A DNA stretch of 64,000 bases. Origin: Flagellimonas beolgyonensis (lineage in GTDB: Bacteria > Bacteroidota > Bacteroidia > Flavobacteriales > Flavobacteriaceae). The stretch is from the NCBI RefSeq assembly GCF_003992615.1, contig NZ_RZMY01000015.1, positions 62,001-126,000 of the forward strand, written 5' to 3'. This document shows, one piece after another, positions 25,609 through 35,148 of the stretch. The notes under the pieces were generated by a model that was not told where the DNA came from, searched no databases, and was given only the letters and a program-made list of their open reading frames with translations. A program made the translations under genes and the position numbers. How positions within the stretch are numbered: the first letter of the stretch is position 1; each line of letters begins with the position of its first letter.

Positions 25609-27499
25609 TCTTTAAAATGATTTTTTGGTTGTCATTTTTTGCAATTGCTCTCATAAACGCCCTGAAATCTTGATAGGATTCCTTGGGATATTCCCCAGCA
25701 TTGAGCTGTAGGGATCTTTTGAACAGCAATTGTTTTTCACTTTTTTTGATGACCTCGGTCTTGTAAGCACCAAAAATTGTTTCTTGAACCATTTTTTCCG
25801 GAAGCGCGGTAAAATGAAAATTATCTGGGATTTCTATTATGGTTTCGTCTTCATCCAAAAACCCACGTTGTACCACAAAGGGCATTTTCCTGTCCCTGTA
25901 CCTGGGGGGCACATACAAACCATTGTTGAATGCATTGAGGGTTAGGAGATAATCATTACCATTTTTGGACAGATAGTTCAAGGCACTCAATTTCACATTT
26001 TCCGTGAAAACTACATTCTCCTTATCATTATCAAACTTAAAATCGAGTATGTCAAGCCCATTGATGTTGTCCCAGAAGTTTTTGTAATACTCAGTGTTGT
26101 CTTCTCTAGATCCTTTCTCCAAGGAAAATCGACCATCATATTGGATTCCCGTTGTTTTCAGTGTAACCTCACCCTTCATTGAAAGATTCTCCAAAACTCT
26201 ATATCTGGCTTTAATGCTCTGTTTGTTCTGTTGGTTCAAGTATGAAGTTGTCGTCATAATCTCGCCACCATCAGGTTTAACCACCAATACTTTTCTACCA
26301 TCGGTAAAATCTCCGATAAATCCAAATGGTAGGATTTGAGAGGTACAGTCTACCCAATAATACTGACCTTGATAGGGTATGGCCAGAATTACATGGTCTC
26401 CCTGGACCAAATCCGCAAAATCTTCCTCAAAATCAATTTTTGCACTACCCGATTCCACTACCGCATAAAAAGATTCGACTCCTACAGCCTTTAGCAAGGC
26501 CTTGGTGTAATTGGTCAAGCCTTTGCAGTCACCATATTTAACCTTATCAACTTCTATGGCACTGATGGGCTGGATACCCCCTATTCCAATTTGAACACTG
26601 ATATACCTCGTGTTGTCCTGGACATAGTTGTAGATTATTTTGGCCTTTTCCAGGTCATTATCAATCCCTTTGACCAGTTGTTGTATTTCTTTTACAGTGT
26701 TCTCCTCCAAAACATCCCTTCCTGCCAGCAATTCTTCTTGTATCCATATACCCATCTCGTGCCAATCATTCACTACGGCTTGGTATCCCTTGTAATGGAA
26801 TTTGGGCAAGCGTATGGATAAGCTGGGTGCCAACAAACTGAATGAAGGGCTCAAACTTTCGGCCTCCATTGCTGGTATATTGGTGGCACTATACTGAAGT
26901 GAGCCCGCAATATCTGTCTTTTCAACCTGAACATTCTCCAAGTTCTTTTCCTTTACGATAGGTTTAAATTCAATAGAGGGATAGACAATGGAATATTCAC
27001 TTTGCTGCACACTTATCCCATAACCTGATAAAAAATACCACGGTGGAAAAAATCCGGTGTCCGAAGTTTCAATCTCATAAGTAAATTCAACCGTATAAGG
27101 ATATTGGGTTGGCACGTACTTATAGTACAACACCCGATTGTCCAAATACAATGAAAAACCATCCACAGCAGCAACATCCTTGAAATCCCTTCTTTTTGCA
27201 ACTTCAAGTTCATTTCCAAAAGCATCAAAAAAGGTAGCTTCAATTTTTTTTATTTTTCTTTCATCATCATACATTACCCTAGTGGCAGCATATTCGCTAC
27301 CTGACTTGTTCAGGACTGTAACCACCTGCTTTACTGAATAGGTCATTTTATCTATGGATTCAATATGGATATCCATCCGATCTAAACGACCAACGGCATC
27401 GGCATTCTCCAACATTTCTTTGGGAATCTCGGCTACGCTATAATTTTGGGAAATGGAAAACTGGGCAACTAGGAAAAGGAGAAACGTAAGAAATCGCAT
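25592..27499 (-). CDS. DUF3857/transglutaminase-like exported protein with intact triad (copy 1)
   Basis: 635 residues, signal peptide ending near FSISQ (about 18). DUF3857 region, then a transglutaminase core with all three catalytic residues: Cys in KYGDCKGLTNY (about 335), His in GDHVILAI and Asp in YWVDCTS. It is therefore the only copy of the three likely to cleave or cross-link amide bonds, presumably in the periplasm or at the cell surface. First gene of the trio. Substrate unknown. Confidence 0.85.
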   Translation of the reverse strand: MRFLTFLLFLVAQFSISQNYSVAEIPKEMLENADAVGRLDRMDIHIESIDKMTYSVKQVVTVLNKSGSEYAATRVMYDDERKIKKIEATFFDAFGNELEVAKRRDFKDVAAVDGFSLYLDNRVLYYKYVPTQYPYTVEFTYEIETSDTGFFPPWYFLSGYGISVQQSEYSIVYPSIEFKPIVKEKNLENVQVEKTDIAGSLQYSATNIPAMEAESLSPSFSLLAPSLSIRLPKFHYKGYQAVVNDWHEMGIWIQEELLAGRDVLEENTVKEIQQLVKGIDNDLEKAKIIYNYVQDNTRYISVQIGIGGIQPISAIEVDKVKYGDCKGLTNYTKALLKAVGVESFYAVVESGSAKIDFEEDFADLVQGDHVILAIPYQGQYYWVDCTSQILPFGFIGDFTDGRKVLVVKPDGGEIMTTTSYLNQQNKQSIKARYRVLENLSMKGEVTLKTTGIQYDGRFSLEKGSREDNTEYYKNFWDNINGLDILDFKFDNDKENVVFTENVKLSALNYLSKNGNDYLLTLNAFNNGLYVPPRYRDRKMPFVVQRGFLDEDETIIEIPDNFHFTALPEKMVQETIFGAYKTEVIKKSEKQLLFKRSLQLNAGEYPKESYQDFRAFMRAIAKNDNQKIILKNDSQN

Positions 27500-27582
27500 T
27501 CGAGGTTAAGTCTGGCTAATTAATGGTCTGGCTAAAGTGGTTAATTTCTTACAATGTAAAGAACTTTTTCGACAAAAAACAA

Positions 27583-28035
27583 CTATTCTTTGTTTTTGGT
27601 GTCGATACTGATCGTCACTGGACCATCGTTCAACAGTTCCACTTTCATGTCGGCACCGAAGATTCCCGTGCCCACTTTTTTGCCCAAAATTGCTTCCAAT
27701 TTATCCACAAACTCCTCATACATTGGAATGGCAATAGCTGGTTTTGAAGCTTTTATATACGACGGACGATTGCCTTTTTTGGTGAGTGCGTGCAAGGTAA
27801 ACTGGCTTACCACAATAACTTCGCCACCGGTATCCATCACCGAAAGATTCATAACACCGGCTTCATCATTAAAAATTCGAAGATTGGCAATTTTTTGGGC
27901 CAACCAATCAATATCATCAGTTCCATCGGCATCCTCAATGCCCAATAGCACCAACAGTCCATGACCAATGGAGGAAACTACTTCACCATCAACGGTAACA
28001 CTTGCTTTGGAAACACGCTGAATTACTGTTCTCAT
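27583..28035 (-). CDS. dtd: D-aminoacyl-tRNA deacylase
   Basis: Removes D-amino acids (and Gly from tRNA-Ala) wrongly attached to tRNA. The 150-residue protein has both family signatures: SQFTLHALTKKGNRPSY (about 77-93) and the C-terminal NDGPVTIS with the cross-subunit GP motif. The start codon overlaps the rsgA stop by one base, so the two are coupled. Confidence 0.96.
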   Translation of the reverse strand: MRTVIQRVSKASVTVDGEVVSSIGHGLLVLLGIEDADGTDDIDWLAQKIANLRIFNDEAGVMNLSVMDTGGEVIVVSQFTLHALTKKGNRPSYIKASKPAIAIPMYEEFVDKLEAILGKKVGTGIFGADMKVELLNDGPVTISIDTKNKE

Positions 28036-28973
28036 TATCGTTCCCTATATGGATTATCCTCTTCCCCGGTCAACATTTGCACATAACTGCGGTAACGGCT
28101 CCATGCCACCTCATCATTTTCCAGTGCTTCCTTTACCGCACATTTGGGTTCATCCAAATGCAGGCAATTATTGAACTTGCAATGCCCCTTCAATTCGAAA
28201 AACTCCGGAAAATAATCCCCGATTTCCTCTTTCTCCATATCCACGATACCAAATCCTTTAATGCCGGGGGTGTCAATGATCCGGGCATCGAATGATAGAT
28301 CATACATTTCGGCAAAAGTTGTGGTGTGCTGCCCTTGAAGATGTTGCTCGGATATTTCTGCGGTTCTTAAATGGAGGCCTGGTTCCAGTGCATTTACCAA
28401 GGTAGATTTACCAACACCGGAATGGCCCGCGAACATACTGGTCTTACCCAGCATCATTTCCTTTACCTTATCCACGTTTTTGCCAGATTTCGCTTCTATT
28501 TGCAAACAAGTGTAGCCAATTTTGGAATAAAGATCCATAAGAAAGGCCACCTCACCTGTTTCCTCTTCGGAATAGGTATCCATCTTATTGAAAAGTAAGA
28601 CTACTGGGATATCGTAGGCTTCGGCGGTGACCAAAAAACGGTCAATAAAACTGGTGAAGGTCATGGGGTTGTTCAAGGTGACCAACAAGAAAACCTGATC
28701 CAAATTGGATGCAATGATGTGGGTCTGTTTGGACAACTTGACCGATTTTCGGATAATATAGTTCTTGCGCTCCCCTATCGCTGAAATGACCCCAACAGTT
28801 TCATTGCCAATGGTTTCCAATTCGAACACCACATGATCTCCCACTGCGACCGGATTGGTGCTCTTGATGCCTTGGGTACGGAACTTTCCTTTGATGCGAC
28901 ATTCGTAAAATGCACCATCTTCAGCTTTTACGGTATACCAGCTACCGGTTGATTTATAAACAGTTCCGTTCAC
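28035..28973 (-). CDS. rsgA: Small ribosomal subunit biogenesis GTPase RsgA
   Basis: Circularly permuted GTPase acting late in 30S maturation. The 312-residue protein has an N-terminal OB fold (about 1-75), then G4 (LLFNKMD) ahead of G1 (GHSGVGKSTL) and G3 (DTPGIKGF), which is the permuted order. The C-terminal zinc knuckle contains Cys/His residues (GHCKFNNCLHLDEPKC). The start is a GTG at 28973. It heads the rsgA-dtd unit. Confidence 0.96.
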   Translation of the reverse strand: MNGTVYKSTGSWYTVKAEDGAFYECRIKGKFRTQGIKSTNPVAVGDHVVFELETIGNETVGVISAIGERKNYIIRKSVKLSKQTHIIASNLDQVFLLVTLNNPMTFTSFIDRFLVTAEAYDIPVVLLFNKMDTYSEEETGEVAFLMDLYSKIGYTCLQIEAKSGKNVDKVKEMMLGKTSMFAGHSGVGKSTLVNALEPGLHLRTAEISEQHLQGQHTTTFAEMYDLSFDARIIDTPGIKGFGIVDMEKEEIGDYFPEFFELKGHCKFNNCLHLDEPKCAVKEALENDEVAWSRYRSYVQMLTGEEDNPYRER

Positions 28974-29026
28974 AATTTGTTCAAATTTTCACTACAAAGA
29001 AACAATATTCCTCGTTTTCCGTCGTA

Positions 29027-29034
29027 TATCTTTG
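29027..29034 (+). promoter_or_regulatory. -7 box for small exported protein
   Basis: TATCTTTG (TAnnTTTG), 34 bases before the ATG at 29069. Confidence 0.6.
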
Positions 29035-29068
29035 TCAACAGTTATTAATAAACATTAACGTATCCAAC

Positions 29069-29509
29069 ATGAAAAAAATCGTTTTTATCGCAGTGATGAC
29101 CCTAGCTGCCGCATTCGGAGGGAATGCCCAAGAGTACAAGGTAATTACCAGTGTGGAGTCCATTGTGCCCAACGGATTGGGAAGATCCAGGATCATCAAT
29201 GCCCTTGAAGACAAAGATTATAGGGAGTTTACCAGTGTTCAGACCGAAGATGACAACACCCGAAACAAGTCGGACAGGGGCGAAATCAGGGTAAAAAACT
29301 TTGAGGAGACCAAATTGTTGAACTTCTACAACATTGGTGGTATCCGATTCCAGAACATTGCGGCCAACGATGCCGTGATCACCTCTATGATCAACGACAT
29401 GATCGCCAACGGCTGGGAATTGGCCTTTGTGGTAAGTGGTGTGGAAAGTGAAGGCGGAAAAGGAGACGGACAGGGCATCTTTATCACCCGTTATATTTTT
29501 AGAAAATAA
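29069..29509 (+). CDS. Small exported protein of unknown function
   Basis: 146 residues, with signal peptide (MKKIVFIAVMTLAAAFGGNAQ) and a mature part of about 125 residues with no recognised motif. The sequence has the look of a small alpha/beta periplasmic domain (NIGGIRFQNIAANDAVITSMINDMIANGWELAFVV pattern; helix then strand). The ATG at 29069 was chosen over a long upstream extension that runs antisense through rsgA. It has its own -7 box and terminator, so it is monocistronic. Confidence 0.72.
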   Translation: MKKIVFIAVMTLAAAFGGNAQEYKVITSVESIVPNGLGRSRIINALEDKDYREFTSVQTEDDNTRNKSDRGEIRVKNFEETKLLNFYNIGGIRFQNIAANDAVITSMINDMIANGWELAFVVSGVESEGGKGDGQGIFITRYIFRK

Positions 29510-29532
29510 CAATCTTTGTTTAAATAACTATT

Positions 29533-29561
29533 GCCCTTTGATTTGGTTCGAAGGGCTTTTT
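29533..29561 (+). terminator. Terminator after small exported protein
   Basis: GCCCTT / AAGGGC stem with a 12-base loop followed by T5. Confidence 0.75.
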
Positions 29562-29670
29562 CATTTCATCTACTTTTAAAGACAATTTGACAAAAAAACT
29601 AACCGTAAGCTTTTTCTTTCAAATAATTGAATTAGTTTTTACCTCAATTTTAATAACTAAACACATTTTT

Positions 29671-30309
29671 ATGAGAAAGTTCTTATTGCTTTTTTTACCA
29701 TTTTCGGTATTTGCACAAACCAATCTTTATGAAAATCCAGATTTTGACAGAATTGCGATTGATCACAAAATAATTGCCGTCGTGCCTTTTAAAACACAGG
29801 TCAAACTTAGACCCAAACAAATGAAGGATATGACCAACGAACAATTACATAGGCTTGAAAAATCGGAGGGAGAAAGCATACAAACCGCTATGTACTCGTG
29901 GTTTTTAAAACGAAAAAAGAGAGGTGACATGCAACGCATCGAGGTACAAGATCCAAATACCACGAATGCCATATTGGGAAAACAAGGTATCGACTATAAT
30001 AATATAAGGGACTATACTCCCATGGAACTTGCCAACATTTTAGGTGTAGATGCCTTAATTTCTGGTAATTACGAAACCGATAAGCCAATGTCTGAAGGTG
30101 CATCGGTCGCCCTTGGACTTTTGATAGGCTTTTGGGGAAGTACCAATAATGCACTGGTAAATATGAGTGTCCACAACGCAGCAGATGGCATTTTGCTTTG
30201 GAACTATAACAAAAAAGTAAGTGGCAGCATTGGTAGTAGCCCTGATGATCTAATTAATAAATTGATGCGAAAAGCTTCCAGGAGATTGGCTTATACAAAA
30301 GAAAACTAA
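29671..30309 (+). CDS. Exported protein resembling the GNA1162/CsgG-like fold
   Basis: 212 residues with a signal peptide (MRKFLLLFLPFSVFAQ). The mature protein has a first strand with IIAVVPFKTQVKL, a central NILGVDALISGNYETDK segment and a glycine/hydrophobic stretch (ALGLLIGFW). It resembles periplasmic/outer-membrane lipoproteins of the CsgG/GNA1162 type that build alpha/beta units, but there is no lipobox, so it is a soluble or loosely attached envelope protein. No partner genes are adjacent. Function unknown. Confidence 0.6.
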   Translation: MRKFLLLFLPFSVFAQTNLYENPDFDRIAIDHKIIAVVPFKTQVKLRPKQMKDMTNEQLHRLEKSEGESIQTAMYSWFLKRKKRGDMQRIEVQDPNTTNAILGKQGIDYNNIRDYTPMELANILGVDALISGNYETDKPMSEGASVALGLLIGFWGSTNNALVNMSVHNAADGILLWNYNKKVSGSIGSSPDDLINKLMRKASRRLAYTKEN

Positions 30310-30310
30310 C

Positions 30311-30345
30311 AAAAAAGCCCCTTCAGTTTTGAAGGGGCTTTTTTT
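30311..30345. terminator. Bidirectional terminator
   Basis: AAAAAAGCCCCTTC / GAAGGGGCTTTTTT stem between two convergent genes, with A-tract on one side and T-tract on the other, so it can act on both strands. Confidence 0.85.
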
Positions 30346-30361
30346 ATCCATCTATTTTTCA

Positions 30362-31036
30362 TCAGTCTTTTATATAGACCCTGCCGCCTACAAAGGTCTT
30401 TTTGTTGACCTGTTTTGGACTACCGTACACATACACATCACCACCGGCCTTCACATTGATATCCACCACTTCGGAAGCGAACACATCGGCCTCTCCCCCT
30501 GCTGAAATTTTAACATCGGTATTGGTGGTTTGTAAAGCCCTGCCTTCAAAAATACCACCGGTATTGAGCACCACAGTTTGGCTTTTGGCCAACCCGGAAG
30601 CTTCAACAATACCTCCGGTCACAGCCCTAATGTCGGCATAATCGACATCCATTCCAATATGGATCCTGGCACCTTCCTGGGCACGCAATTCGATCCTGTT
30701 CCTTTTCACCAGCTCATTACAGGTAATTTGGGCTCCTTCGTTCCCATCGATCACATCGAGGTCGGTGTAATAAACTTCAATCATCGTATCCTCACCCTGA
30801 AACTTTTTGTCCAATTGCATGCGTAGTTTTAATACGCCGTTTTTGTTGGTCCAGATAATGTCGTCCACGTTCCAACCCTTGATCAAGATTCGGTTTTCAT
30901 CGGATTGGATCAAATTGACTTCAATAAGATCAAAAACCTTGATTTCGCGGAATTCTCCCACCTCCCTGTCAATGATTCGCTGGGAAAACATGACCAAGGG
31001 AAGCAAGAGCAAATTAAGTGTATATATTTTTTTCAT
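30362..31036 (-). CDS. GIN-domain (DUF2807) exported protein
   Basis: 224 residues: signal peptide (MKKIYTLNLLLLPLVMFSQ) and a right-handed repeat domain of the DUF2807 head-GIN family, recognised by repeated short strands such as NEGAQITCNELV, VTGGIVEASGLAKS and AGGEADVFASEV. These proteins are common in the Bacteroidota envelope; they are often called putative auto-transporter adhesins without functional proof. It is followed by the terminator shared with the convergent gene. Confidence 0.82.
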   Translation of the reverse strand: MKKIYTLNLLLLPLVMFSQRIIDREVGEFREIKVFDLIEVNLIQSDENRILIKGWNVDDIIWTNKNGVLKLRMQLDKKFQGEDTMIEVYYTDLDVIDGNEGAQITCNELVKRNRIELRAQEGARIHIGMDVDYADIRAVTGGIVEASGLAKSQTVVLNTGGIFEGRALQTTNTDVKISAGGEADVFASEVVDINVKAGGDVYVYGSPKQVNKKTFVGGRVYIKD

Positions 31037-31095
31037 GATAGAGTGTTTTTACTTTTGAAAGAGGGCAGAGAAATGAAATTGTTACAGTAGAAAAC

Positions 31096-31141
31096 AAAAA
31101 AACCACCCAAAGACTGGAAAAATTCCTATCCTTGAATGGTT
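31096..31141 (-). terminator. Imperfect terminator after the aroG/chorismate mutase gene
   Basis: On the minus strand AACCA...TGGTT closes a bulged stem-loop followed by seven T. Several mismatches are present, so confidence is moderate. Confidence 0.5.
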
Positions 31142-31162
31142 CCTTATCAAAGAATTAAACGA

Positions 31163-32245
31163 CTATGCGTTGATGATCTTTTCTTGGTGGTTGATGGATT
31201 CCTGATGGATGGCTTTGAACATTTTCAACACAAATTCCTCGCTCAATCCACGTTGCTCTCCTTCCAAGATCATATTGCCCAAAATGGCGTTCCAACGATT
31301 GCTTTGCAAAACGGCAACGTTTTTCTGTTTCTTTAATTCACCAATCCCGTCGGAAACCTTCATTCGTTTACCCAACAACTCGATCAATTGGTTATCGAGC
31401 ACATCGATCTGTGCGCGAAGATTGCTCAATTTGCTATTGTATTCTGCTTCTTCATCGGTTTCCTTACGAATGCGAAGATCTTTCATGATCTGCACCAATC
31501 GTTCCGGGGTCACCTGCTGAGCCGCATCACTCCATGCGTTATCTGGATCACAATGGGTCTCAATCATCAAACCATCGAAGTTCAGGTCCAACGCGGTTTG
31601 GGATACGTCAAAAATCATATCGCGCTTTCCGGTAATGTGGCTTGGATCGTTGATGATGGGCAGATCGGGGAACTTGGTCTGCAACTCAATGGCCAACTGC
31701 CATTCCGGGATGTTACGGTATTTCGATTTTTCATACGTTGAAAATCCACGATGGATAACACCCAATTTTTCGATATTGGCAGAGTGCAACCGTTCCACTG
31801 CACCCAACCACAAGGACAAGTCTGGATTTACCGGGTTTTTCACCAAAACAATTTTATCGGTCCCCTCCAAAGCATCGGCAATTTCCTGAACAATAAACGG
31901 ACTTACCGTTGACCGAGCTCCGATCCACAACAAATCCACATCATATTCCAACGCCAATTCCACATGTGCCCTGTTGGCCACTTCGGTAGCGGTTTTCATT
32001 CCGGTCTCCTCCTTCACTTTTTGCAACCATTTTAAACCTATGGCACCCACGCCCTCAAAATTTCCCGGACGGGTTCTGGGTTTCCAAATGCCTGCCCTAT
32101 AATAGTTGACATCGGTGTCTTTAAGTTCGTGTGCGATCTTTAGCACCTGTTCTTCGGTTTCGGCACTGCATGGTCCTGCTATCACCAATGGATGACCCAA
32201 ATTCATGTCATCCAACCATTTTCTCATTTCCTTCGTGTTTTCCAT
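31163..32245 (-). CDS. Bifunctional DAHP synthase / chorismate mutase (type II)
   Basis: 360 residues: N-terminal DAHP synthase of the KDOPS-like class (VIAGPCSAE near 21-29, YRAGIWKPRTRPGNF, then the metal-ligand region IETHCDPDNAWSDA) and a C-terminal AroQ chorismate mutase domain (about 270-350; LRAQIDVLDNQLIELLGKRMKV). It catalyses the entry step (PEP + erythrose-4-P) and the chorismate-to-prephenate step. The domain order, DAHPS first, is normal in Bacteroidota. It is the last gene of the pheA operon. Confidence 0.93.
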   Translation of the reverse strand: MENTKEMRKWLDDMNLGHPLVIAGPCSAETEEQVLKIAHELKDTDVNYYRAGIWKPRTRPGNFEGVGAIGLKWLQKVKEETGMKTATEVANRAHVELALEYDVDLLWIGARSTVSPFIVQEIADALEGTDKIVLVKNPVNPDLSLWLGAVERLHSANIEKLGVIHRGFSTYEKSKYRNIPEWQLAIELQTKFPDLPIINDPSHITGKRDMIFDVSQTALDLNFDGLMIETHCDPDNAWSDAAQQVTPERLVQIMKDLRIRKETDEEAEYNSKLSNLRAQIDVLDNQLIELLGKRMKVSDGIGELKKQKNVAVLQSNRWNAILGNMILEGEQRGLSEEFVLKMFKAIHQESINHQEKIINA

Positions 32246-32253
32246 ACTACTGT

Positions 32254-33114
32254 CTATTTTTTTGTAAGTGGAATTCCTTTTAGTATTTGTTTTATTTTAT
32301 TGGTATTGCTCATTTCTTGATGGACATTTTCAAAATCGTTGTCCTCTATCATTTGTTTGAACGCGGTAAGGTTTTGGATATATTCTTCCAACGTCTCAAC
32401 CACATTGTCCTTGTTCTGTTCAAAGATGGGCGCCCACATGTCGGGAGAGCTTTTTGCCAACCGCACGGTGCTTTCAAAACCACTGCCCGCCATGTCAAAA
32501 ATATCGCGTTCGTTCTTTTCTTTTTCGATAACCGTTTTTCCCAACATAAACGAACTGATATGTGACAAATGGGATACATAGGCAATGTGCTTGTCGTGCG
32601 CCACTGGGTTCATGTACCGAATTCGCATCCCGATATCTTGTACGAGGGTCAAGGCCCTTTCCTGAAGTTTGAAGGCAGTTTTTTCCACCTCACAAATGAT
32701 CATGGTCTTATCTTGGTACAAACCTTCCAAAGCAGCGGTAGGCCCTGAGAATTCGGTACCTGCAATGGGGTGGCATGCCAAAAAGTTTCTTCGCTTGGGA
32801 TGTTCGGACACACTATCACAAATCAATCGTTTGGTAGATCCTGCATCTAAGACTACCGTGTCTTCACCAACCGCATCCAAAATCTTCGGCAGCTCCATTA
32901 CCAAGGCATTTACGGGTATGCTCACATAGACCAAATCAGCAGAGGACAAGGAAGCATAGTCGCCCTTTTCATCAATGATTTGCAATTCCAAGGCCTTATC
33001 CAAGTGATCTTCACGTTGGTCAAGACCGATGATCTTGGCATACGGATGCAATTTTTTGACATCCTTGGCAAACGACCCTCCAATCAACCCTATTCCTATT
33101 ATCGCAACTTCCAT
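32254..33114 (-). CDS. tyrA: Prephenate dehydrogenase
   Basis: NAD(P)-dependent oxidation of prephenate to 4-hydroxyphenylpyruvate for Tyr synthesis. The 286-residue protein begins with the Rossmann glycine loop (IIGIGLIGGSFA), and contains the active-site His segment HPIAGTEFSG (about 114-123) and a helical C-terminal dimerisation part. The ATG at 33114 starts two bases after the aminotransferase stop; the long reading from a TTG at 33120 is less likely. Confidence 0.94.
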   Translation of the reverse strand: MEVAIIGIGLIGGSFAKDVKKLHPYAKIIGLDQREDHLDKALELQIIDEKGDYASLSSADLVYVSIPVNALVMELPKILDAVGEDTVVLDAGSTKRLICDSVSEHPKRRNFLACHPIAGTEFSGPTAALEGLYQDKTMIICEVEKTAFKLQERALTLVQDIGMRIRYMNPVAHDKHIAYVSHLSHISSFMLGKTVIEKEKNERDIFDMAGSGFESTVRLAKSSPDMWAPIFEQNKDNVVETLEEYIQNLTAFKQMIEDNDFENVHQEMSNTNKIKQILKGIPLTKK

Positions 33115-33116
33115 GG

Positions 33117-34259
33117 TCAAAATCTAGCTATGGCTTCTTTAATTTTTTCTTCCTTTACGCAAAGGGAAAACCGGATATACCCTTCCCCATTGCTCCCAAA
33201 AATGGTTCCCGGTGCAATAAAAATGTCCTTTTCGTACAACACCTCATCAATGAATTGTTCCGAGGAAGGTGCACCTTCGGGCAACTTGCACCACACGAAC
33301 ATGCCTACAGCATTTCTGTCATATTCACAGCCCAATTTATCGGCCAACTCAAACATCAACTCCCTTCTTTTGGTGTAGACGTGATCCAATGCTTCAAACC
33401 ATTCCGGACCGCTTTGCAGGGCCACAACGGCTCCTTTTTGAATACCGTAGAACATGCCCGAATCCATGTTGCTTTTCACCTTGAGCACTGCATTGATGTG
33501 CTCCGCATTGCCCAAAACCATGCCCACTCTCCATCCCGCCATATTGAACGTCTTGCTCAAACTGTTCAATTCAAGTGTACATTCCTTGGCGCCATCAATG
33601 GACAATATACTGGTTGGGTTGTTGGACAGCACAAAACTGTACGGATTATCGTTTACCAAAAGAATATTGTTTTCCTTGGCGAAGGCCACCAACGACTGCA
33701 ATTGTTCCAGAGTTGCAGTTGCCCCGGTGGGCATGTGCGGATAACTCACCCACATCAATTTCACATTGGAAAGATCTTGTTGCCCCAACGCTTCCAGATC
33801 GGGAAACCAGCCATTTTCTTCCTTAAGGTCATAGCTGATGGGTACACCACCCACCAAATTGGTCACCGATCCATAGGTTGGGTAACCGGGGTTCGGCAAC
33901 AAAACCCCATCGCCAGGATTTAGGAATGCCATGCTAATGTGCATGATGCCCTCCTTGGAACCCATCAGTGGCAAGACCTCAGTGTTGGGGTCTACTTCAA
34001 CCCCAAATTTTTCATTATAAAAATTGGCAATGGCTTTTCTCAGTTCCGGCAAACCTTGATAGCTCTGGTACTGATGCGCACCCGTATCCGATATACAACT
34101 TTGCAAAGTTTCCAAGACTTGGGGCGATGGCGCCAAATCCGGACTGCCTATCCCCATGTTGATAATGGGTTTCCCTTGATCGATCAATCCCCTGACTTCC
34201 CTCAATTTTTTGGAGAAGTAATATTCCTGTACGCTATGTAACCTATCGGCTGTGATCAT
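33117..34259 (-). CDS. PLP-dependent aromatic/aspartate-type aminotransferase
   Basis: 380-residue class I/II fold-type I aminotransferase. The PLP lysine is in LNSLSKTFNMAGWR (about residue 236), with the NPGYPTY strand earlier and NPG-binding features (NDNPYSFVL). Located between pheA and tyrA with a 4-base ATGA overlap to pheA, it most likely transaminates phenylpyruvate and 4-hydroxyphenylpyruvate to Phe and Tyr, completing both branches. Substrate is inferred from the operon. Confidence 0.9.
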   Translation of the reverse strand: MITADRLHSVQEYYFSKKLREVRGLIDQGKPIINMGIGSPDLAPSPQVLETLQSCISDTGAHQYQSYQGLPELRKAIANFYNEKFGVEVDPNTEVLPLMGSKEGIMHISMAFLNPGDGVLLPNPGYPTYGSVTNLVGGVPISYDLKEENGWFPDLEALGQQDLSNVKLMWVSYPHMPTGATATLEQLQSLVAFAKENNILLVNDNPYSFVLSNNPTSILSIDGAKECTLELNSLSKTFNMAGWRVGMVLGNAEHINAVLKVKSNMDSGMFYGIQKGAVVALQSGPEWFEALDHVYTKRRELMFELADKLGCEYDRNAVGMFVWCKLPEGAPSSEQFIDEVLYEKDIFIAPGTIFGSNGEGYIRFSLCVKEEKIKEAIARF

Positions 34260-35086
34260 AACAACAACGCGTTTTTATATTCACCCAAGACCTGAAAATC
34301 TTCGGACATGATGTCCAACAAGGATTTGGCCTTGGCAAAATGTTCGTATTTATCAAAGGTCACATCCACGAAAAAGGCATATTTCCATGGGGTCTCAATT
34401 ACAGGAAGTGACTGTATTTTGGTAAGGTTCAAATTGCAATCGCTCATCACGTTCAAAACCGTGGCCAAACTGCCTCTCTTGTGATCGGTGATGAACCGCA
34501 ACGAAGCCTTATTGATTTCCTCCTCCGGCCATACCTTGTTCTGTTTTTTCAGGATGATAAACCGGGTGGAATTGTTCTTAATGGTCTGGATGTTATCCGC
34601 TATAATTTCCAGATCATAGAGATCCGATGCCATTTTTGGTGCAATGGCTGCAATATGTTCCAATTTTTCATCATTGATGCGTTTGGCGGTTTCCGCCGTA
34701 TCCGCACTTTCCACCAATTTGATTTGTGGATAATCCTTGAAAAACTCCTTGCACTGCAGCAAAGCCATCGGATGCGAATGTACTTCCTTCACATCGTCCA
34801 TGGTTTTACCCCTCAACACCATTAAATTGTGATGAATGTTCAAATAGTGTTCCCCGATCACATGGATCTTGTTATGATACACCAAGTTATAGTTTGGAAT
34901 AATGGAACCGGCTATTGAATTCTCTATGGCCATGATTCCCTTGTCCGCAGACCCGTCCAACAAATGTTGCACTACGGCATCGAACGAGCTGCATTCCAAC
35001 AATTCGATATCGTTGCCGTAAAAATCGATGGCAACCTGGTGGTGGTTGGAACCCTTTATTCCCTGAATGGCAATTTTTAAACCCAT
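34256..35086 (-). CDS. pheA: Prephenate dehydratase
   Basis: Converts prephenate to phenylpyruvate. 276 residues: catalytic PDT domain (about 1-180), with the ENSIAGSI motif and STRFIILKK (the conserved TRF), then an ACT regulatory domain (about 193-270; GSLATVLNVMSDCNLNLTKIQSLPV) expected to bind Phe for feedback inhibition. First structural gene of the operon. The start is only three bases after a terminator U-tract, so the whole operon is subject to the attenuator upstream. Confidence 0.94.
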   Translation of the reverse strand: MGLKIAIQGIKGSNHHQVAIDFYGNDIELLECSSFDAVVQHLLDGSADKGIMAIENSIAGSIIPNYNLVYHNKIHVIGEHYLNIHHNLMVLRGKTMDDVKEVHSHPMALLQCKEFFKDYPQIKLVESADTAETAKRINDEKLEHIAAIAPKMASDLYDLEIIADNIQTIKNNSTRFIILKKQNKVWPEEEINKASLRFITDHKRGSLATVLNVMSDCNLNLTKIQSLPVIETPWKYAFFVDVTFDKYEHFAKAKSLLDIMSEDFQVLGEYKNALLL

Positions 35087-35089
35087 TGC

Positions 35090-35122
35090 AAAAAAAAAGC
35101 CCCGATTTGAAATCGGGACTTT
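35090..35122 (-). terminator. Attenuator terminator in the pheA leader
   Basis: On the minus strand AAAGTCCCGAT / ATCGGGGCTTT forms an 11-bp stem (one G-U) with a five-base loop, then six further U. It ends three bases before the pheA ATG. The 5' arm is also perfectly complementary over nine bases (AGTCCCGAT) to leader codons 19-22 (35156-35164), so the two hairpins exclude each other. Confidence 0.88.
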
Positions 35123-35148
35123 ACATATTGGTTATACTTTAAACGTAC

